DNA from: Nostoc sp. FACHB-892
GTDB taxonomy: Bacteria > Cyanobacteriota > Cyanobacteriia > Cyanobacteriales > Nostocaceae
Length of the DNA stretch: 64,000 nt
NCBI RefSeq assembly: GCF_014698795.1
Contig: NZ_JACJTR010000004.1
Location: 306,217 to 370,216 of the forward strand
Reading direction: 5' to 3'
The notes under the pieces were generated by a model. The model did no database searches. It saw only the letters and a list, made by a program, of their open reading frames with translations, and was not told where the DNA came from. The position numbers and the translations under genes are program-made. Positions 17,831 to 29,148 of the stretch are shown one piece after another; position 1 is the stretch's first letter; the number at the start of each line of letters is the position of its first letter.

Positions 17831-18601
17831 ATGGCAGAGTTAGAAAAGCAAACATTACCTTCAAAACCACGGTCACCCATAGGGTTTGGGCAAAAATTGC
17901 TGATTACCCATTGGCGTTCTTTGTTGCTGCTGTCCGTGGGGGTATATGTACCACTGCAAATTTTTGGATTGCTGGCGTTCAAGGTGGAACAAAATCAAGG
18001 TGGATTTCCTTGGGATTTACCGATTTTAGTCGCGATTCACTCTGTAGCACAGCCGCAGTTAGATCAATTTGCCGTGCTGCTAACTAAAATGGGTTCTTTT
18101 TGGACTGTGTTACCTACTCTGAGTGCAATCGCTCTGATTTTACTATTTCAACGTCGTTGGCGATCGCTCACTTATTTAGTGATTACTGCGGCTGGTAGTG
18201 CCACTATCAACCGCACAGCTAAGGAATTTTGGCATAGAGTCCGTCCTGATATTTGGACTTCTGCTGCACCAGAATTTGATTATTCATTCCCTAGCGGCCA
18301 TGCTATGACAAGTATGACGTTGATTGCTATTTTGGTCGTTTTAACTTGGGATAGTGTTTGGTGCTGGTTAACAGTGATGTTGGGTAGTGTGTTTATCTTG
18401 GCCATTGGCTGGACACGCCTATATTTAGGAGTACATTTTCCCAGTGACATTATTGCAGGTTGGATGGTAGCGATCGCTTGGGCAATTGGCGTGAGTTTAA
18501 TTATTCGTCCATTTTCACAGTCAGCAAATATCATCAGTGAACAACCAGTGAGTGAAACGAAATTATTCCCAGAAGAACAGCAATTAATCAATGAAGAATA
18601 A
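17831..18601 (+). CDS. PAP2-family phosphatase (membrane)
   Basis: The 256-residue protein (ATG 17831; a TTG at 17807 is in frame but unlikely) has about five membrane helices and all three PAP2 motifs: KEFWHRVRPD (KxxxxxxRP), PSGHAMTS (PSGH) and TRLYLGVHFPSDIIAG (SRxxxxxHxxxD type, with Thr instead of Ser). It probably removes phosphate from lipid phosphates such as undecaprenyl pyrophosphate or phosphatidate at the outer face of the membrane. A small membrane-protein gene follows after 147 bp. Confidence 0.88.
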   Translation: MAELEKQTLPSKPRSPIGFGQKLLITHWRSLLLLSVGVYVPLQIFGLLAFKVEQNQGGFPWDLPILVAIHSVAQPQLDQFAVLLTKMGSFWTVLPTLSAIALILLFQRRWRSLTYLVITAAGSATINRTAKEFWHRVRPDIWTSAAPEFDYSFPSGHAMTSMTLIAILVVLTWDSVWCWLTVMLGSVFILAIGWTRLYLGVHFPSDIIAGWMVAIAWAIGVSLIIRPFSQSANIISEQPVSETKLFPEEQQLINEE

Positions 18602-18748
18602 AATTTTTGTATTCATAAGAATAGGCTTTTTTACACAGCATAATTACGTGTAATTTCTACCTATGTGAAATCCAACTTGTGTTTACGGCTGGACTTATTT
18701 CGTATTTTGCTTTAAACTACGGTAAGTTGCTACAATTAATGTATTATT

Positions 18749-19177
18749 ATGACAAGTATCGAAACAGGTGATCAAGAATTTTCATCACCGACTCCAGAAA
18801 GCTTACCCAAAACATTGTTGCAGAAGCTAAGAGGTGGATTTTTCTTAGTCATTGGATATTTATTATCACCCTTATGCTGGTGGAATGATTTGGTATTCAA
18901 CTTACCAATTGCTTATGCCTTCGGTTATATTTGTAGTATTTTTGCACCTAAATTACTGATGCCTTGTGTCATCATCGGTTACTGGCTATCTAACATTATT
19001 GGTATTCTTTTGATGCAAGCAGGGGCAATTGATGTTTTACAAAAACAAAGCCAAAAACACAACTTAAAAAAAGAATTATTAACAGGCTTAGTTTCTTCCA
19101 CTGTGTATACTTTTTTGATTGTGGCGTTAATCCAGTTGCATATTATTGATACTCCTAATTTATTCCCTGCCACTTAA
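18749..19177 (+). CDS. Conserved cyanobacterial membrane protein, unknown function
   Basis: This 142-residue protein has a polar N-terminus of about 25 residues and then hydrophobic segments around 28-75, 80-95 and 115-132, so three to four membrane passes. I do not recognise a named family. A TACGGTAAGT motif precedes it (18718-18727), the same string as in the ssuD promoter. It ends exactly at a perfect terminator palindrome shared with the convergent prohibitin-like gene. Confidence 0.65.
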   Translation: MTSIETGDQEFSSPTPESLPKTLLQKLRGGFFLVIGYLLSPLCWWNDLVFNLPIAYAFGYICSIFAPKLLMPCVIIGYWLSNIIGILLMQAGAIDVLQKQSQKHNLKKELLTGLVSSTVYTFLIVALIQLHIIDTPNLFPAT

Positions 19178-19209
19178 CCATAAAACCAGTATTAATACTG
19201 GTTTTATGG
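19178..19209. terminator. Bidirectional terminator, perfect 32-bp palindrome
   Basis: CCATAAAACCAGTATT is followed directly by its exact complement AATACTGGTTTTATGG, filling the whole space between two convergent stop codons. TTTTAxxG on each strand gives the U-rich side. It should terminate both transcripts. Confidence 0.85.
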
Positions 19210-20025
19210 CTATTTTAATTTTAAAATCTCATTCATATTGAAAAGTTTAGGAGCATCTTTAGACATAATTAGAGGTAATTTACCATCCCATTTTTCTATT
19301 GCCTGTCTTTCTAAAATTTCATTAGTCAAATTTTCACGTAATAATTTATTTATTTCTACTTCTCCTTTAGCTAAATTGACATTAGCCTCTGCTTGTTTTG
19401 CTGCTTTCAAGGCGATAAAATCGGCTCGTTTTGCATCTTGTTCTGCAATCTGTTTTGCCTCTACTGCCTGATTAAATTGATTAGAAAAACTGAGATTAAC
19501 TAGTGAAATATCATCAACTACTATGTGGTAGTTATGCAGTCTTATAGTCAATGTATTATCAACTCCAGATTTTACTTCTCCTCGTTTAGTGACTATTTCT
19601 TCTGCCGTATACCTTGCTATCACTGCTTTTAGCACTTCTTCTATTGCTGGATTGATAATTTTTTCAACTACATCTTTTTCATCACCAATGTTTTGAAAAA
19701 TTATATTAGTTTCTTCAGGTATGATATGCCAGTTTAATGCTACATTTATAAACACATTTTGTAAATCTTTAGAAGAAGCCTCAGCAGAAATTTCTTGTTT
19801 TTGAACTCTCACACTGAGTTTTTTTACAGAATTAATAATAGGAATTATTATATGTATTCCTTCTCCTAATACTGTTTCCTGTACTTCGCCAAACTGCATT
19901 AATACACCACGTTCTCCAGCATTGACGACTATAAAAGGTGTCAACAAAATTGTGATTAAAATTAAAAGTGCAGTTAGTTTACCAGCATTGCTTTTAAATT
20001 TAATTTTTTTCATGTTTAGTAACAT
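19210..20025 (-). CDS. Prohibitin/SPFH-domain membrane protein
   Basis: The 271-residue protein has one N-terminal membrane helix (about residues 16-36), then the SPFH/prohibitin domain (GERGVLMQFGEVQETVLGEG, IINPAIEEVLKAVIARYTAEEIVTKR) and a C-terminal coiled coil rich in Ala, Glu and Lys. Prohibitins form ring-shaped scaffolds on membranes and modulate FtsH proteases in bacteria and organelles. An alternative start at Met5 is possible. Unusually, a continuous frame on the other strand comes only from its AT-rich codon use. Confidence 0.85.
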   Translation of the reverse strand: MLLNMKKIKFKSNAGKLTALLILITILLTPFIVVNAGERGVLMQFGEVQETVLGEGIHIIIPIINSVKKLSVRVQKQEISAEASSKDLQNVFINVALNWHIIPEETNIIFQNIGDEKDVVEKIINPAIEEVLKAVIARYTAEEIVTKRGEVKSGVDNTLTIRLHNYHIVVDDISLVNLSFSNQFNQAVEAKQIAEQDAKRADFIALKAAKQAEANVNLAKGEVEINKLLRENLTNEILERQAIEKWDGKLPLIMSKDAPKLFNMNEILKLK

Positions 20026-20376
20026 TTGATAGTTTTAGATTTGTTGTGAAATGAACTATACATAAATTAATAAATTAACAAGTTTTTCTACGAAGAGCGA
20101 TCGCTAAATATTTGATGGACTTTAATACTAATATATACTATGAGCAAATTATATTCGTCAAAAACTTTCAAATATTTTCTAAGCTTACTCACAAGTTTTT
20201 ATGTGATAGTGCTGCCATTAATTTCTCTGAAAGTTTTGCTGTAAATTCACGTACTAAAAATACTTACAAATCAATATGTTGACTTAAATAATGTCCAAAA
20301 AGCACATTTATTCCACATAATTCAATTTGGTAAATGGGTGAATTTCCGTAGCTGTTCAGCGTGTATAGGAAACTTA

Positions 20377-20474
20377 TACCAATTTGAAAAAACAATGCGA
20401 CAGATGGGTAAGGGCACAACATTGTTGTGCCCTGACAAATAATTGATGTGTCGCAAACATTATTTGAATTGGTA
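20377..20474. repeat. MITE-like imperfect inverted repeat around a GGGCAC palindrome
   Basis: TACCAATTTGAAAAAACAAT and the complementary ATTATTTGAATTGGTA arms flank GGGCACAACATTGTTGTGCCC. This 98-bp hairpin-forming unit lies in the 584-bp gap 20026-20609. The rest of that gap is AT-rich, with one HIP1 site at 20098 and no clear gene. Confidence 0.6.
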
Positions 20475-20609
20475 TTAGGTGTACGCTAACACTCAATTAA
20501 AAAATTAAAAGCAGCTGCGAAGTTGGTACGACGAATGAACGTTGTTCGTAGAGAACAGAAAATTTGCAACTCAAAGCTAATCTAAATTTATTAATGGAGA
20601 ACGCTACAA

Positions 20610-20750
20610 ATGAGAATTGAATCAGAGAAAGAATTTTGGTTACGCCAATTAGACGAATACCGAGAAATTGTCCGCCAAAGAAAACTAAAAAAACTCAATG
20701 CCCAAAACAACCCGTCCGTCAACAACAATACGACGGACAAGTTTATTTAG
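20610..20750 (+). CDS. Possible 46-residue ORF overlapping the recombinase 3' end
   Basis: ATG 20610 follows a weak ATGGAGAACG ribosome-binding-like sequence and opens a 46-codon frame rich in Glu, Arg, Lys and Gln (EKEFWLRQLDEYREIVRQRK), predicted to be helical. Its last 66 bp run antisense to the serine recombinase gene. It could be a small regulator of the element or chance; no homologue is recognised. Confidence 0.3.
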   Translation: MRIESEKEFWLRQLDEYREIVRQRKLKKLNAQNNPSVNNNTTDKFI

Positions 20751-22223
20751 TATTCGTTTTTTATCCTCAGATGTTCGACTGTCCCAGTATTCACGATCGC
20801 AAAACATCTGCACCAACTCTTCTCGAACCAACAGGCTACGTTTTGTGATGTTTTCATACAGGCTTAAGATACTAGCAATTTGGTCACGGATACCATCTTT
20901 GGCTTTTTCTACAAAAGGATTAGTAGGCAACTTTTCCAGCCCTGCTATGGTTTCCCGCAGTTCTTTAACTTCTGTAGGTTCAAGATACTTATCTTCTTCA
21001 AAATCTACCATGCCAGCTAGCCTAGTAGCTTCGCTTACTAGCAAATCAGCCACTTGTGAATCTAAACTTCGACTACTAAGCATCTCCTTGGCATCGCAAC
21101 GGCCGAGGGAGTAGTAGGTACATTGATAGTAGGCTGTATATTGCCCATTGCGATCGCGTCGGGACGACATCCGGGTTAGTGCGCCTTCACATCTACCACA
21201 CTTCAATAAATTAGCGAATGGGTTAATATCTTCTTTTCTCGCAGCCCACTTATTATTGCGATTTTGGCGGATAGTGCGTTTTATTTGTTCGTGTTGTTCA
21301 CGAGTAATTATCCCCTCATGGGTATCCCAGTTGCAATCCCACTGATCAAAATGCTTAATTTGTTTGCCTGACGGACTAGATGTAGTGACGTTAAATGGTG
21401 TTCCGCCTGCATGAACTGGATTTACTAAGAAGTTTTTTAGTCCAGCAGGTGACCACTGTAAGCCCGTCCAAGGGTATCGTTGATAAGTTTTTTTATGATT
21501 TTGAAATAAATCCAATTGCTCGATATCATCGGGCATTATCCGATGATTCCCTTTTGATTTTGTGCTTTTTGCATCTACTTTCCCACATACCCCAAACATC
21601 TCATTTAATACATTGCAAGTTTTTCTGGCACTACCATAACTATTAAATATTTCAAATATAAATAAAGCCAGTTCCCAAACCCTAAAATTACGCTTGCCTT
21701 CTAGTAGCGAAACACACCAACTTTCATCCTTGACGTAAGAATCATCAACAATCTTCCACCCAAACGGCGCAAACCGATGACTTTTCTTCTGAACCATACG
21801 GTGCTTACGTTCGGCAGATACACGACTGGACAACATTTTTATTTCAAATTTACTGGCTGCTAGCAAAACATCAATCGTCAACTCGCCACCCAAACTTTCT
21901 GTATCAATTGTTTGGTCTAGTGCTACTAGCCTAATACCCTTACTCCGTAATACTTCTAATAGCGAGTAAAATAGTTTTGAAGATGACCCAATGCGGTCAA
22001 TCCTGGTAACAATTAAATCAGTGACAGTACCCTTTGGTGATATTTTTAAATCATCAATTAATTGCTGCAACCCATTACGCACTTCGGTTGTGCGACTTTG
22101 AATATCCCAGTAAAAGCGATCGCATCCAACATTCTTACCTCTTTCTAGTTGCTTTTTAAGAGCGTTGCGATCTTCTTGTTGCTCGATTGTCGAAACCCGA
22201 CCATAAAACCATTTTTCGGTCAT
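20685..22223 (-). CDS. Large serine recombinase (XisF-like), presumed hupS element excisase
   Basis: The 512-residue protein has a resolvase domain with the catalytic Ser11 in YGRVSTIEQ, conserved Arg in IVTRIDRIGSS, a recombinase domain (about 165-300), a zinc ribbon with CGRCEG and CTYYSLGRC (about 345-385), and a C-terminal coiled-coil region. Length and order match XisF, which excises the fdxN element in Anabaena. Its start codon is only 33 bp from the first codon of the truncated hupS and points away from it, the position expected of an element's own recombinase. I infer that it excises the insertion in hupS. Confidence 0.88.
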   Translation of the reverse strand: MTEKWFYGRVSTIEQQEDRNALKKQLERGKNVGCDRFYWDIQSRTTEVRNGLQQLIDDLKISPKGTVTDLIVTRIDRIGSSSKLFYSLLEVLRSKGIRLVALDQTIDTESLGGELTIDVLLAASKFEIKMLSSRVSAERKHRMVQKKSHRFAPFGWKIVDDSYVKDESWCVSLLEGKRNFRVWELALFIFEIFNSYGSARKTCNVLNEMFGVCGKVDAKSTKSKGNHRIMPDDIEQLDLFQNHKKTYQRYPWTGLQWSPAGLKNFLVNPVHAGGTPFNVTTSSPSGKQIKHFDQWDCNWDTHEGIITREQHEQIKRTIRQNRNNKWAARKEDINPFANLLKCGRCEGALTRMSSRRDRNGQYTAYYQCTYYSLGRCDAKEMLSSRSLDSQVADLLVSEATRLAGMVDFEEDKYLEPTEVKELRETIAGLEKLPTNPFVEKAKDGIRDQIASILSLYENITKRSLLVREELVQMFCDREYWDSRTSEDKKRILNKLVRRIVVDGRVVLGIEFF

Positions 22224-22240
22224 CTTGACAAATTTTTATT

Positions 22241-22256
22241 CTATAGTGACTATAGT

Positions 22257-22262
<6 letters not shown>
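22241..22262. other. Putative attachment site at the hupS/element junction
   Basis: CTATAGTGACTATAG (22241-22255) is a perfect odd-length palindrome centred on G, directly followed by ATGTCATTC of hupS. From memory of Anabaena HupS, the protein should have about 16 residues before this Met, ending in the cluster-binding Cys region. The palindrome therefore probably lies at or near the crossover site; the exact core cannot be fixed without the other end. Confidence 0.5.
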
Positions 22263-23171
<909 letters not shown>

Positions 23172-23358
23172 TTATTGGTCATTGGTCATTAGTCATTGGT
23201 CATTAGTCATTTGACCAATGACCGTACCCTTTAACCCTCGACGAAAAATCAAGTATTTCGACCATTTTGCAGGGGGGGCGAGTGAATAATTACCAATGAT
23301 AAATGACCAGTGATAAATGACAAATGACAAGTAACAAATGACAAAGGACAAATGACAA
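23172..23358. repeat. hupS-hupL spacer of heptanucleotide tandem repeats
   Basis: The first half consists of TTGGTCATTAGTCA-type heptads and the second of AAATGAC-type heptads, which are complementary, so the 187-bp spacer can fold into a long hairpin in the hupSL transcript. Similar heptads lie at 38394 and 43891. Comparable hairpins between hupS and hupL are known in other Nostoc strains. Confidence 0.75.
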
Positions 23359-23880
<522 letters not shown>

Positions 23881-24375
23881 GGAATTGCTTATATAGTAAG
23901 GATTTGCCAGGATATGTGTAATTATTCCCTGGTTTTTCCTTAAATTAGGGGATAAACCCACGGTCAGCTACACCATAAGCAAAGATAGCAAGCAGTAAAT
24001 CCATTTATTTTTCTCTGCTAAAAGTTATTTGCTTTTCTCAGGTATTACCTAATTTTTCCCTAACCCTAGATTAGTGATCGCAGTTAAGAAGGTCCAAGGC
24101 AAGTAGTTAAGTATAATTGTTTTCTTTATATTGAAGTATAAAGCGCGGTTTTTCTCAATATAGATACGCAAATAACAATATCTGAGTTTAAATAATTACA
24201 GGTCAGCTTATGTATAGAAGTATTGATTTATTTGGATATTGAGCGATCGCATTAACCCAAATATGTTTAACGGTGAAATTATTGAGATTCCATTAACGCA
24301 CCCTATAGGATCGGCGAACTGCTTGCAGCAGAGCTAGTTCCCTCCGGGACGCTCCGCGAACGCGATCGCACTACG
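23881..24375. other. Non-coding left arm of the hupL element
   Basis: There is no credible gene in these 495 bp. HIP1 octamers lie at 24243 and 24363, and the stretch 24330-24365 (CTCCGGGACGCTCCGCGAAC) is a common Nostoc intergenic repeat. The region may hold accessory recombination sites, but none is recognisable. Confidence 0.5.
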
Positions 24376-24801
24376 TCATAAAAATTCCTGAAAGAGGTTA
24401 TCGAACGGTTCTGTATTTTTCCAGCGATAGGTGTTGAAGTCTCGATAATCAACCGATAAAATTTGACCATGACCTAATTCTTCTGCCAAAATAACGAGAG
24501 AGGCATCGGCTAAATCCATCGGTAAGTCTTTATATTTTTCCATCAGTTCTTCAATACGCTGGCAATGATGTTGTTTCAGATCAAAGATTTGTAGCTTTCC
24601 TGTAGAAATTTTATGAATAAAGATTTTTGGAGCATCTACTCCTACTCTTTTTTGTAATAGATAGCACGTTTCGGTGACGACACACCAAGTCGTAATAAAT
24701 TGCTGATTAGCTAAATCTTGAAATCGTTTTTTTGCGGATATATGAACTGTATCTTTTTTATTGGCAAGAGCTAACCAAAAGCCTGTATCAACTATGATCA
24801 T
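24376..24801 (-). CDS. PIN-domain toxin (VapC-like)
   Basis: From ATG 24801 the protein has 141 residues (an upstream in-frame ATG at 24819 is less likely). It starts with MIIVDTGFWLALANK, which carries the first PIN-domain acidic residue, and has DLADASLVILAEE and ILSVDYRDF with further acidic positions of the metal site. PIN proteins are usually RNases neutralised by a neighbouring antitoxin. The start overlaps the upstream small gene by 14 bp, as in toxin-antitoxin operons. Its place inside the hupL element suggests it stabilises the element. Confidence 0.82.
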   Translation of the reverse strand: MIIVDTGFWLALANKKDTVHISAKKRFQDLANQQFITTWCVVTETCYLLQKRVGVDAPKIFIHKISTGKLQIFDLKQHHCQRIEELMEKYKDLPMDLADASLVILAEELGHGQILSVDYRDFNTYRWKNTEPFDNLFQEFL

Positions 24802-25027
24802 ATTTTTGGTTAAGTTCATGGTCTAAGTAGTTTTTATAGTTTTTTGAGAGGTCTGTTTCAGCTTCTATGCAACCGATAAAGTCTGACCAGTCTTGCAAGG
24901 AATTTTCTGAAGATTCCTGTTGATTCAGAAGGTAGCGTTTTTTCAGGAATTCTACGAGTTGAACTATGATTTGTTGTGCATCGGGAGGAAGAGACTCAAT
25001 ATCTTGTTGAATTGTATCTAAGTTCAT
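24788..25027 (-). CDS. Antitoxin partner of the PIN toxin (DUF2281-like)
   Basis: This 79-residue acidic protein opens with LDTIQQDIESLPPDAQQIIVQLVEFLKKRY, a helical segment typical of small antitoxins of the DUF2281 kind, followed by an acidic tail (IEAETDLSKNY). Its 3' end overlaps the PIN toxin start, so the pair is translationally coupled. It probably binds and silences the toxin and may repress the operon. Family assignment is by pattern only. Confidence 0.72.
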   Translation of the reverse strand: MNLDTIQQDIESLPPDAQQIIVQLVEFLKKRYLLNQQESSENSLQDWSDFIGCIEAETDLSKNYKNYLDHELNQKYDHS

Positions 25028-25100
25028 AATCTCATCTTGCTGTTTCCCTGATTATAGTTTAGCCAAAAATGTTCTTGTCCAACCAATGGGACGATTAGCA

Positions 25101-25187
25101 GTAGGGTGTGTTAGCGACAGCATAACGCACCGAAAATCAGTAAATAATCATAAATATGATGCGTTACACTCCGTTAATGTACCCTAC
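25101..25187. repeat. MITE-like hairpin repeat inside the hupL element
   Basis: GTAGGGTGTGTTAGCGACAG...CATAACGCA and TGCGTTACACTCCGTTAATG...ACCCTAC form an imperfect inverted repeat over 87 bp. Related GTAGGGTGCGTTA pieces appear at 50976 and 57404. It sits in the 418-bp gap 25028-25445, where I see no gene. Confidence 0.6.
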
Positions 25188-25445
25188 AAGATTGGCGATC
25201 GCACTAAAAACCCAGTAAAGCCTTTTGAACTTCCTCCGATGAGACTTAAACTAGATTTTCAGCCGTGACATTTTCGTGCTGATGACTCAACTCAATCATT
25301 CCGCCAACAGCGTTTACAAGCCTAAGAGTTAAGGGTACTACTCCTTCAAGAACACCATAATTGCCTGTAAGTTTATTTTTGTAAAAAGGTTTACTCATTT
25401 TTGTATAATTTTATTACTTTTTTACTATAATATAATACTTTTTTC

Positions 25446-26170
25446 TTATTTTTGATTTGCTGAATAGATATCTGTCCATGAGTCAAATCTTTTTACTCTA
25501 GCATTCGTCCTCTGGTTATCCAAACCGAGTTCCCTACAAATAATTTTATAAATATCTGGAGGAAATCCGCCAGGAAACTCCCATTCTGTACTTCCATCTT
25601 CCATTATCACGATACCTGAGATATTTGGATACTTATAACCAAGTTGATATCTTACAATATAGTTCGAGAGTTGCTTACTATCTGTAAAACCTAAAGGACG
25701 CATCTCCGTTAGTAGTTGATGCAACTCATCAGCCTTCGTTTTCTCTAAACGATGCTTATTAGCTATTCTTGTAATTTCATTTTCTCGTAGAGCTTCTGCC
25801 TCCCTGCGTCGCTCCTCCTCTGCCGCTCTAAGTTGACTCTCTAAGTTATCTCGCTCAACACTTAGTTCATGTTTACGATCAACTCCAACCAACTCTATCG
25901 TTACAAGGTCAAGCCAACTAGGTTTTGGAGAGTCTACATTTTTCCAGATACTCTCTACTGTTTGGATCAAACCACATAATTCATGTGTATAGCTTTGAGG
26001 GATATTTTCTGTGTTTAGCCAAAGCTTACTAACTTGTTCGCCTTTTTCAGTTGTTTCAATTTCATACCAGAATTGACTGTTTCAAAAGCTTCGCTATTTT
26101 CAAATTTTTGGGCTAATTCAGGATGTTTTTTCTTGATTTTTTTATATGGAAGAAAAGGTTCTCAAAGCAA
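25446..26170 (-). pseudogene. Decayed gene with coiled-coil region, unknown function
   Basis: The longest open part (25446-26081) contains FWYEIETTEKGEQVSKLWLN, a coiled coil rich in Glu and Arg (AAEEERRREAEALRENE), and a C-terminal domain of about 90 residues (DGSTEWEFPGGFPPDIYKIICRELGLD). No ATG starts it; the only candidate is TTG at 25970, in mid-frame. Upstream, in another frame, PYKKIKKKHPELAQKFENSEAFETV reads as protein and ends where the first frame opens, so a frameshift near 26075 has split the gene. A further stop lies near 26165. The remaining gap to 26321 shows only a HIP1 site. Function is not recognised. Confidence 0.6.
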
Positions 26171-26321
26171 GAATAAATGATGCATTGAAAATTTAGCGAT
26201 CGCACTTGAGAATCAAGACAGCCGCTACACCTGTTTTAGTTTTTAGACTTAAATGAAAGCTATTGATTTAGACTTGTTTTCTCAATCGTAATGATAAAGC
26301 TGTTCGCAGTCCTCTAGATTG

Positions 26322-27827
26322 TTAGATATTCTCCGAAAATTTCAACTTTTCAACTTCCAATCTCAATCTTTCATTCTCCATCCGTAGCGCCAATATTTCA
26401 TTCTTCTGCAACTCAATTAACGACTTTTGACTAATTACCTCACCAAAGGCTTTTTTACGATTTTCAATCCCAAACCATCTTTGATAGGTTTTTGTATGTT
26501 CATCAACAGTATGACCTAAATTGTCTGCTGCGGCTTTGATGGGTATTCCCTGGAGATGCGCTCGAATCGCGCAAGCATGACGCAAATCGTAGGGTTGAAA
26601 CTCAATTCCCACTTTTCTAAACCATCTGGATATATCTCTCCGCATCCAATTAATATTTTGCACAGATGCAATTTTTGTCACCTTTTTTTCTAAAATATTT
26701 AATGGTTTGAGATTTTGTAAATCAAATAATTCTATCCATTCTGGTACAAAGGGGATAACTTCTCGATATCCAGTTTTTGTATTTTTATTGACTTTCCAAG
26801 TATGGTCTATATTTTGGGGACACATCCACCAATTAATATCTGGTTCGACAAATAATTCCCTTGGTCTTAACCCAAAGGTTGCTAACATTCCATATACCCA
26901 ACGCCACATTTCCCAGGTGTCTATTTCATCAGTGATATTTGTATTTTTGCGATTGAGGGCGAATTTTTCAAATAGGTCAAAAGAGGATACTATTTTATCA
27001 TTGTCAGGTATTTCTCGATGAGCAGGAGTGACATGATCTCGTGTCACATCAAGTATAAATCCCAACTTAAAGGTTTTAATAAAAATAGAAGTTACCGCAA
27101 TTAATTCATTTTTTTTATTTCCCTGAAATGAATTAATAATTTCCTCAAAATGACTTTTTGTTGACAAAGTTGTTAGAGGAAAGTTTCTTTTAATAACGGA
27201 TATATAGTTAGCAAAAGTATTTTGACTAGTTATAGTTTTCTGACGGGTTTGATAATATTTTTCATCAAATGTATCTAATAATTCCCCAATAGTTTTTATC
27301 TCTTGCTTCTCTCTAGATTTAATTCCTAAATACTTCTCATTCCATTCGAAGGTATGGCGAGCGATTAATTTACCCAACTCGTAACTTTCCTCGATCGCAG
27401 TTTTCAGTCCCTCTAAATTTGCTGGTATCCCTAGAGACAAGTCATACTGCTTTTTTTCCTTACTTAAGCTGCAATCGCCTGGTTTTAACGGTAGGGTAGC
27501 CCGTAACTGGAGAGAATTCCCAGTTTGTTTAATGCTAACTCTAATTCTATCCCTCTTTAAATTAGTATTAGCTTCGACTAACTTCTGCTCAAAAACTTCT
27601 TGATAGTGTAATTCTGTTGCTTTAATTTTCGCCATTGTTCCCCTGTAGCTACCGTCTGTGGTGTTCTGCGGCTCAAAATCTGCAAAAATATCGGCGAAAA
27701 AGTCCCTTGAGTCTGCATTGGCATCCTCATCTGTAGATGGGGGATATGTCTCCGATATTAAGTTCTGGCGATGCCTGCGGCTGGCTGCGCCTACGCGATC
27801 ATCTTGGTTTTGATTTTGCCCGCTCAT
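26322..27827 (-). CDS. xisC: Site-specific recombinase for the hupL element
   Basis: The 501-residue protein is close to the 498 residues I recall for Anabaena XisC. It is an atypical tyrosine recombinase: Arg321 in FGLRPREL, Tyr413-D-L-Arg416 in place of the usual His-x-x-Arg, and the nucleophile Tyr448 in TKTYQRW, giving the R-Y-R-Y arrangement of the XisA/XisC group. The C-terminus is a coiled coil (LQKNEILALRMENERLRLEVEKL). It starts 117 bp inside the right direct repeat and reads inward. A dispersed 29-bp repeat encodes residues 11-20 (RVGAASRRHR). Confidence 0.95.
   Translation of the reverse strand: MSGQNQNQDDRVGAASRRHRQNLISETYPPSTDEDANADSRDFFADIFADFEPQNTTDGSYRGTMAKIKATELHYQEVFEQKLVEANTNLKRDRIRVSIKQTGNSLQLRATLPLKPGDCSLSKEKKQYDLSLGIPANLEGLKTAIEESYELGKLIARHTFEWNEKYLGIKSREKQEIKTIGELLDTFDEKYYQTRQKTITSQNTFANYISVIKRNFPLTTLSTKSHFEEIINSFQGNKKNELIAVTSIFIKTFKLGFILDVTRDHVTPAHREIPDNDKIVSSFDLFEKFALNRKNTNITDEIDTWEMWRWVYGMLATFGLRPRELFVEPDINWWMCPQNIDHTWKVNKNTKTGYREVIPFVPEWIELFDLQNLKPLNILEKKVTKIASVQNINWMRRDISRWFRKVGIEFQPYDLRHACAIRAHLQGIPIKAAADNLGHTVDEHTKTYQRWFGIENRKKAFGEVISQKSLIELQKNEILALRMENERLRLEVEKLKFSENI
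27768..27796 (-). repeat. 29-bp dispersed repeat inside the xisC coding region
   Basis: On the gene strand GCGTAGGCGCAGCC followed by AGCCGCAGGCATCGC matches the copy at 52469-52497 at 24 of 29 positions. It is read in frame as RVGAASRRHR near the XisC N-terminus. Other copies lie between genes at 57456, 61681 and 63304. Confidence 0.7.
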
Positions 27828-27943
27828 TCCCTAAATATTCCCTTATTTATAAGCTGAAATGGTGAAAATAAAATGTTATTGCCGAGCAAAATTACTTTGT
27901 GCAATAAGTTACTCAGGAACATTTTTAGCATATCACCAGTTAC

Positions 27944-27955
27944 CATAGCAGTTAT

Positions 27956-27959
<4 letters not shown>
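27944..27959 (+). repeat. Right direct repeat of the hupL element
   Basis: CATAGCAGTTATATGG differs from the left copy only at the third base. Its ATG (27956-27958) is the Met codon shared by both hupL fragments. Confidence 0.9.
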
Positions 27960-29044
<1,085 letters not shown>

Positions 29045-29148
29045 TTCTCAAAATTCTTCTGGCTTTCCATCACCGTTTCTTCAATCCATCAGTTCTTGTA
29101 GCTGTTCAAGACTCATTTAGTCGTCGTTAATGGCACTGCAAAACTTGA

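Noticed and set aside
22149..22256. In-frame TTG start giving a 340-residue HupS
   Set aside because: The extra 36 residues are antisense to the recombinase gene and the element border, do not resemble a HupS N-terminus and lack a ribosome-binding site.
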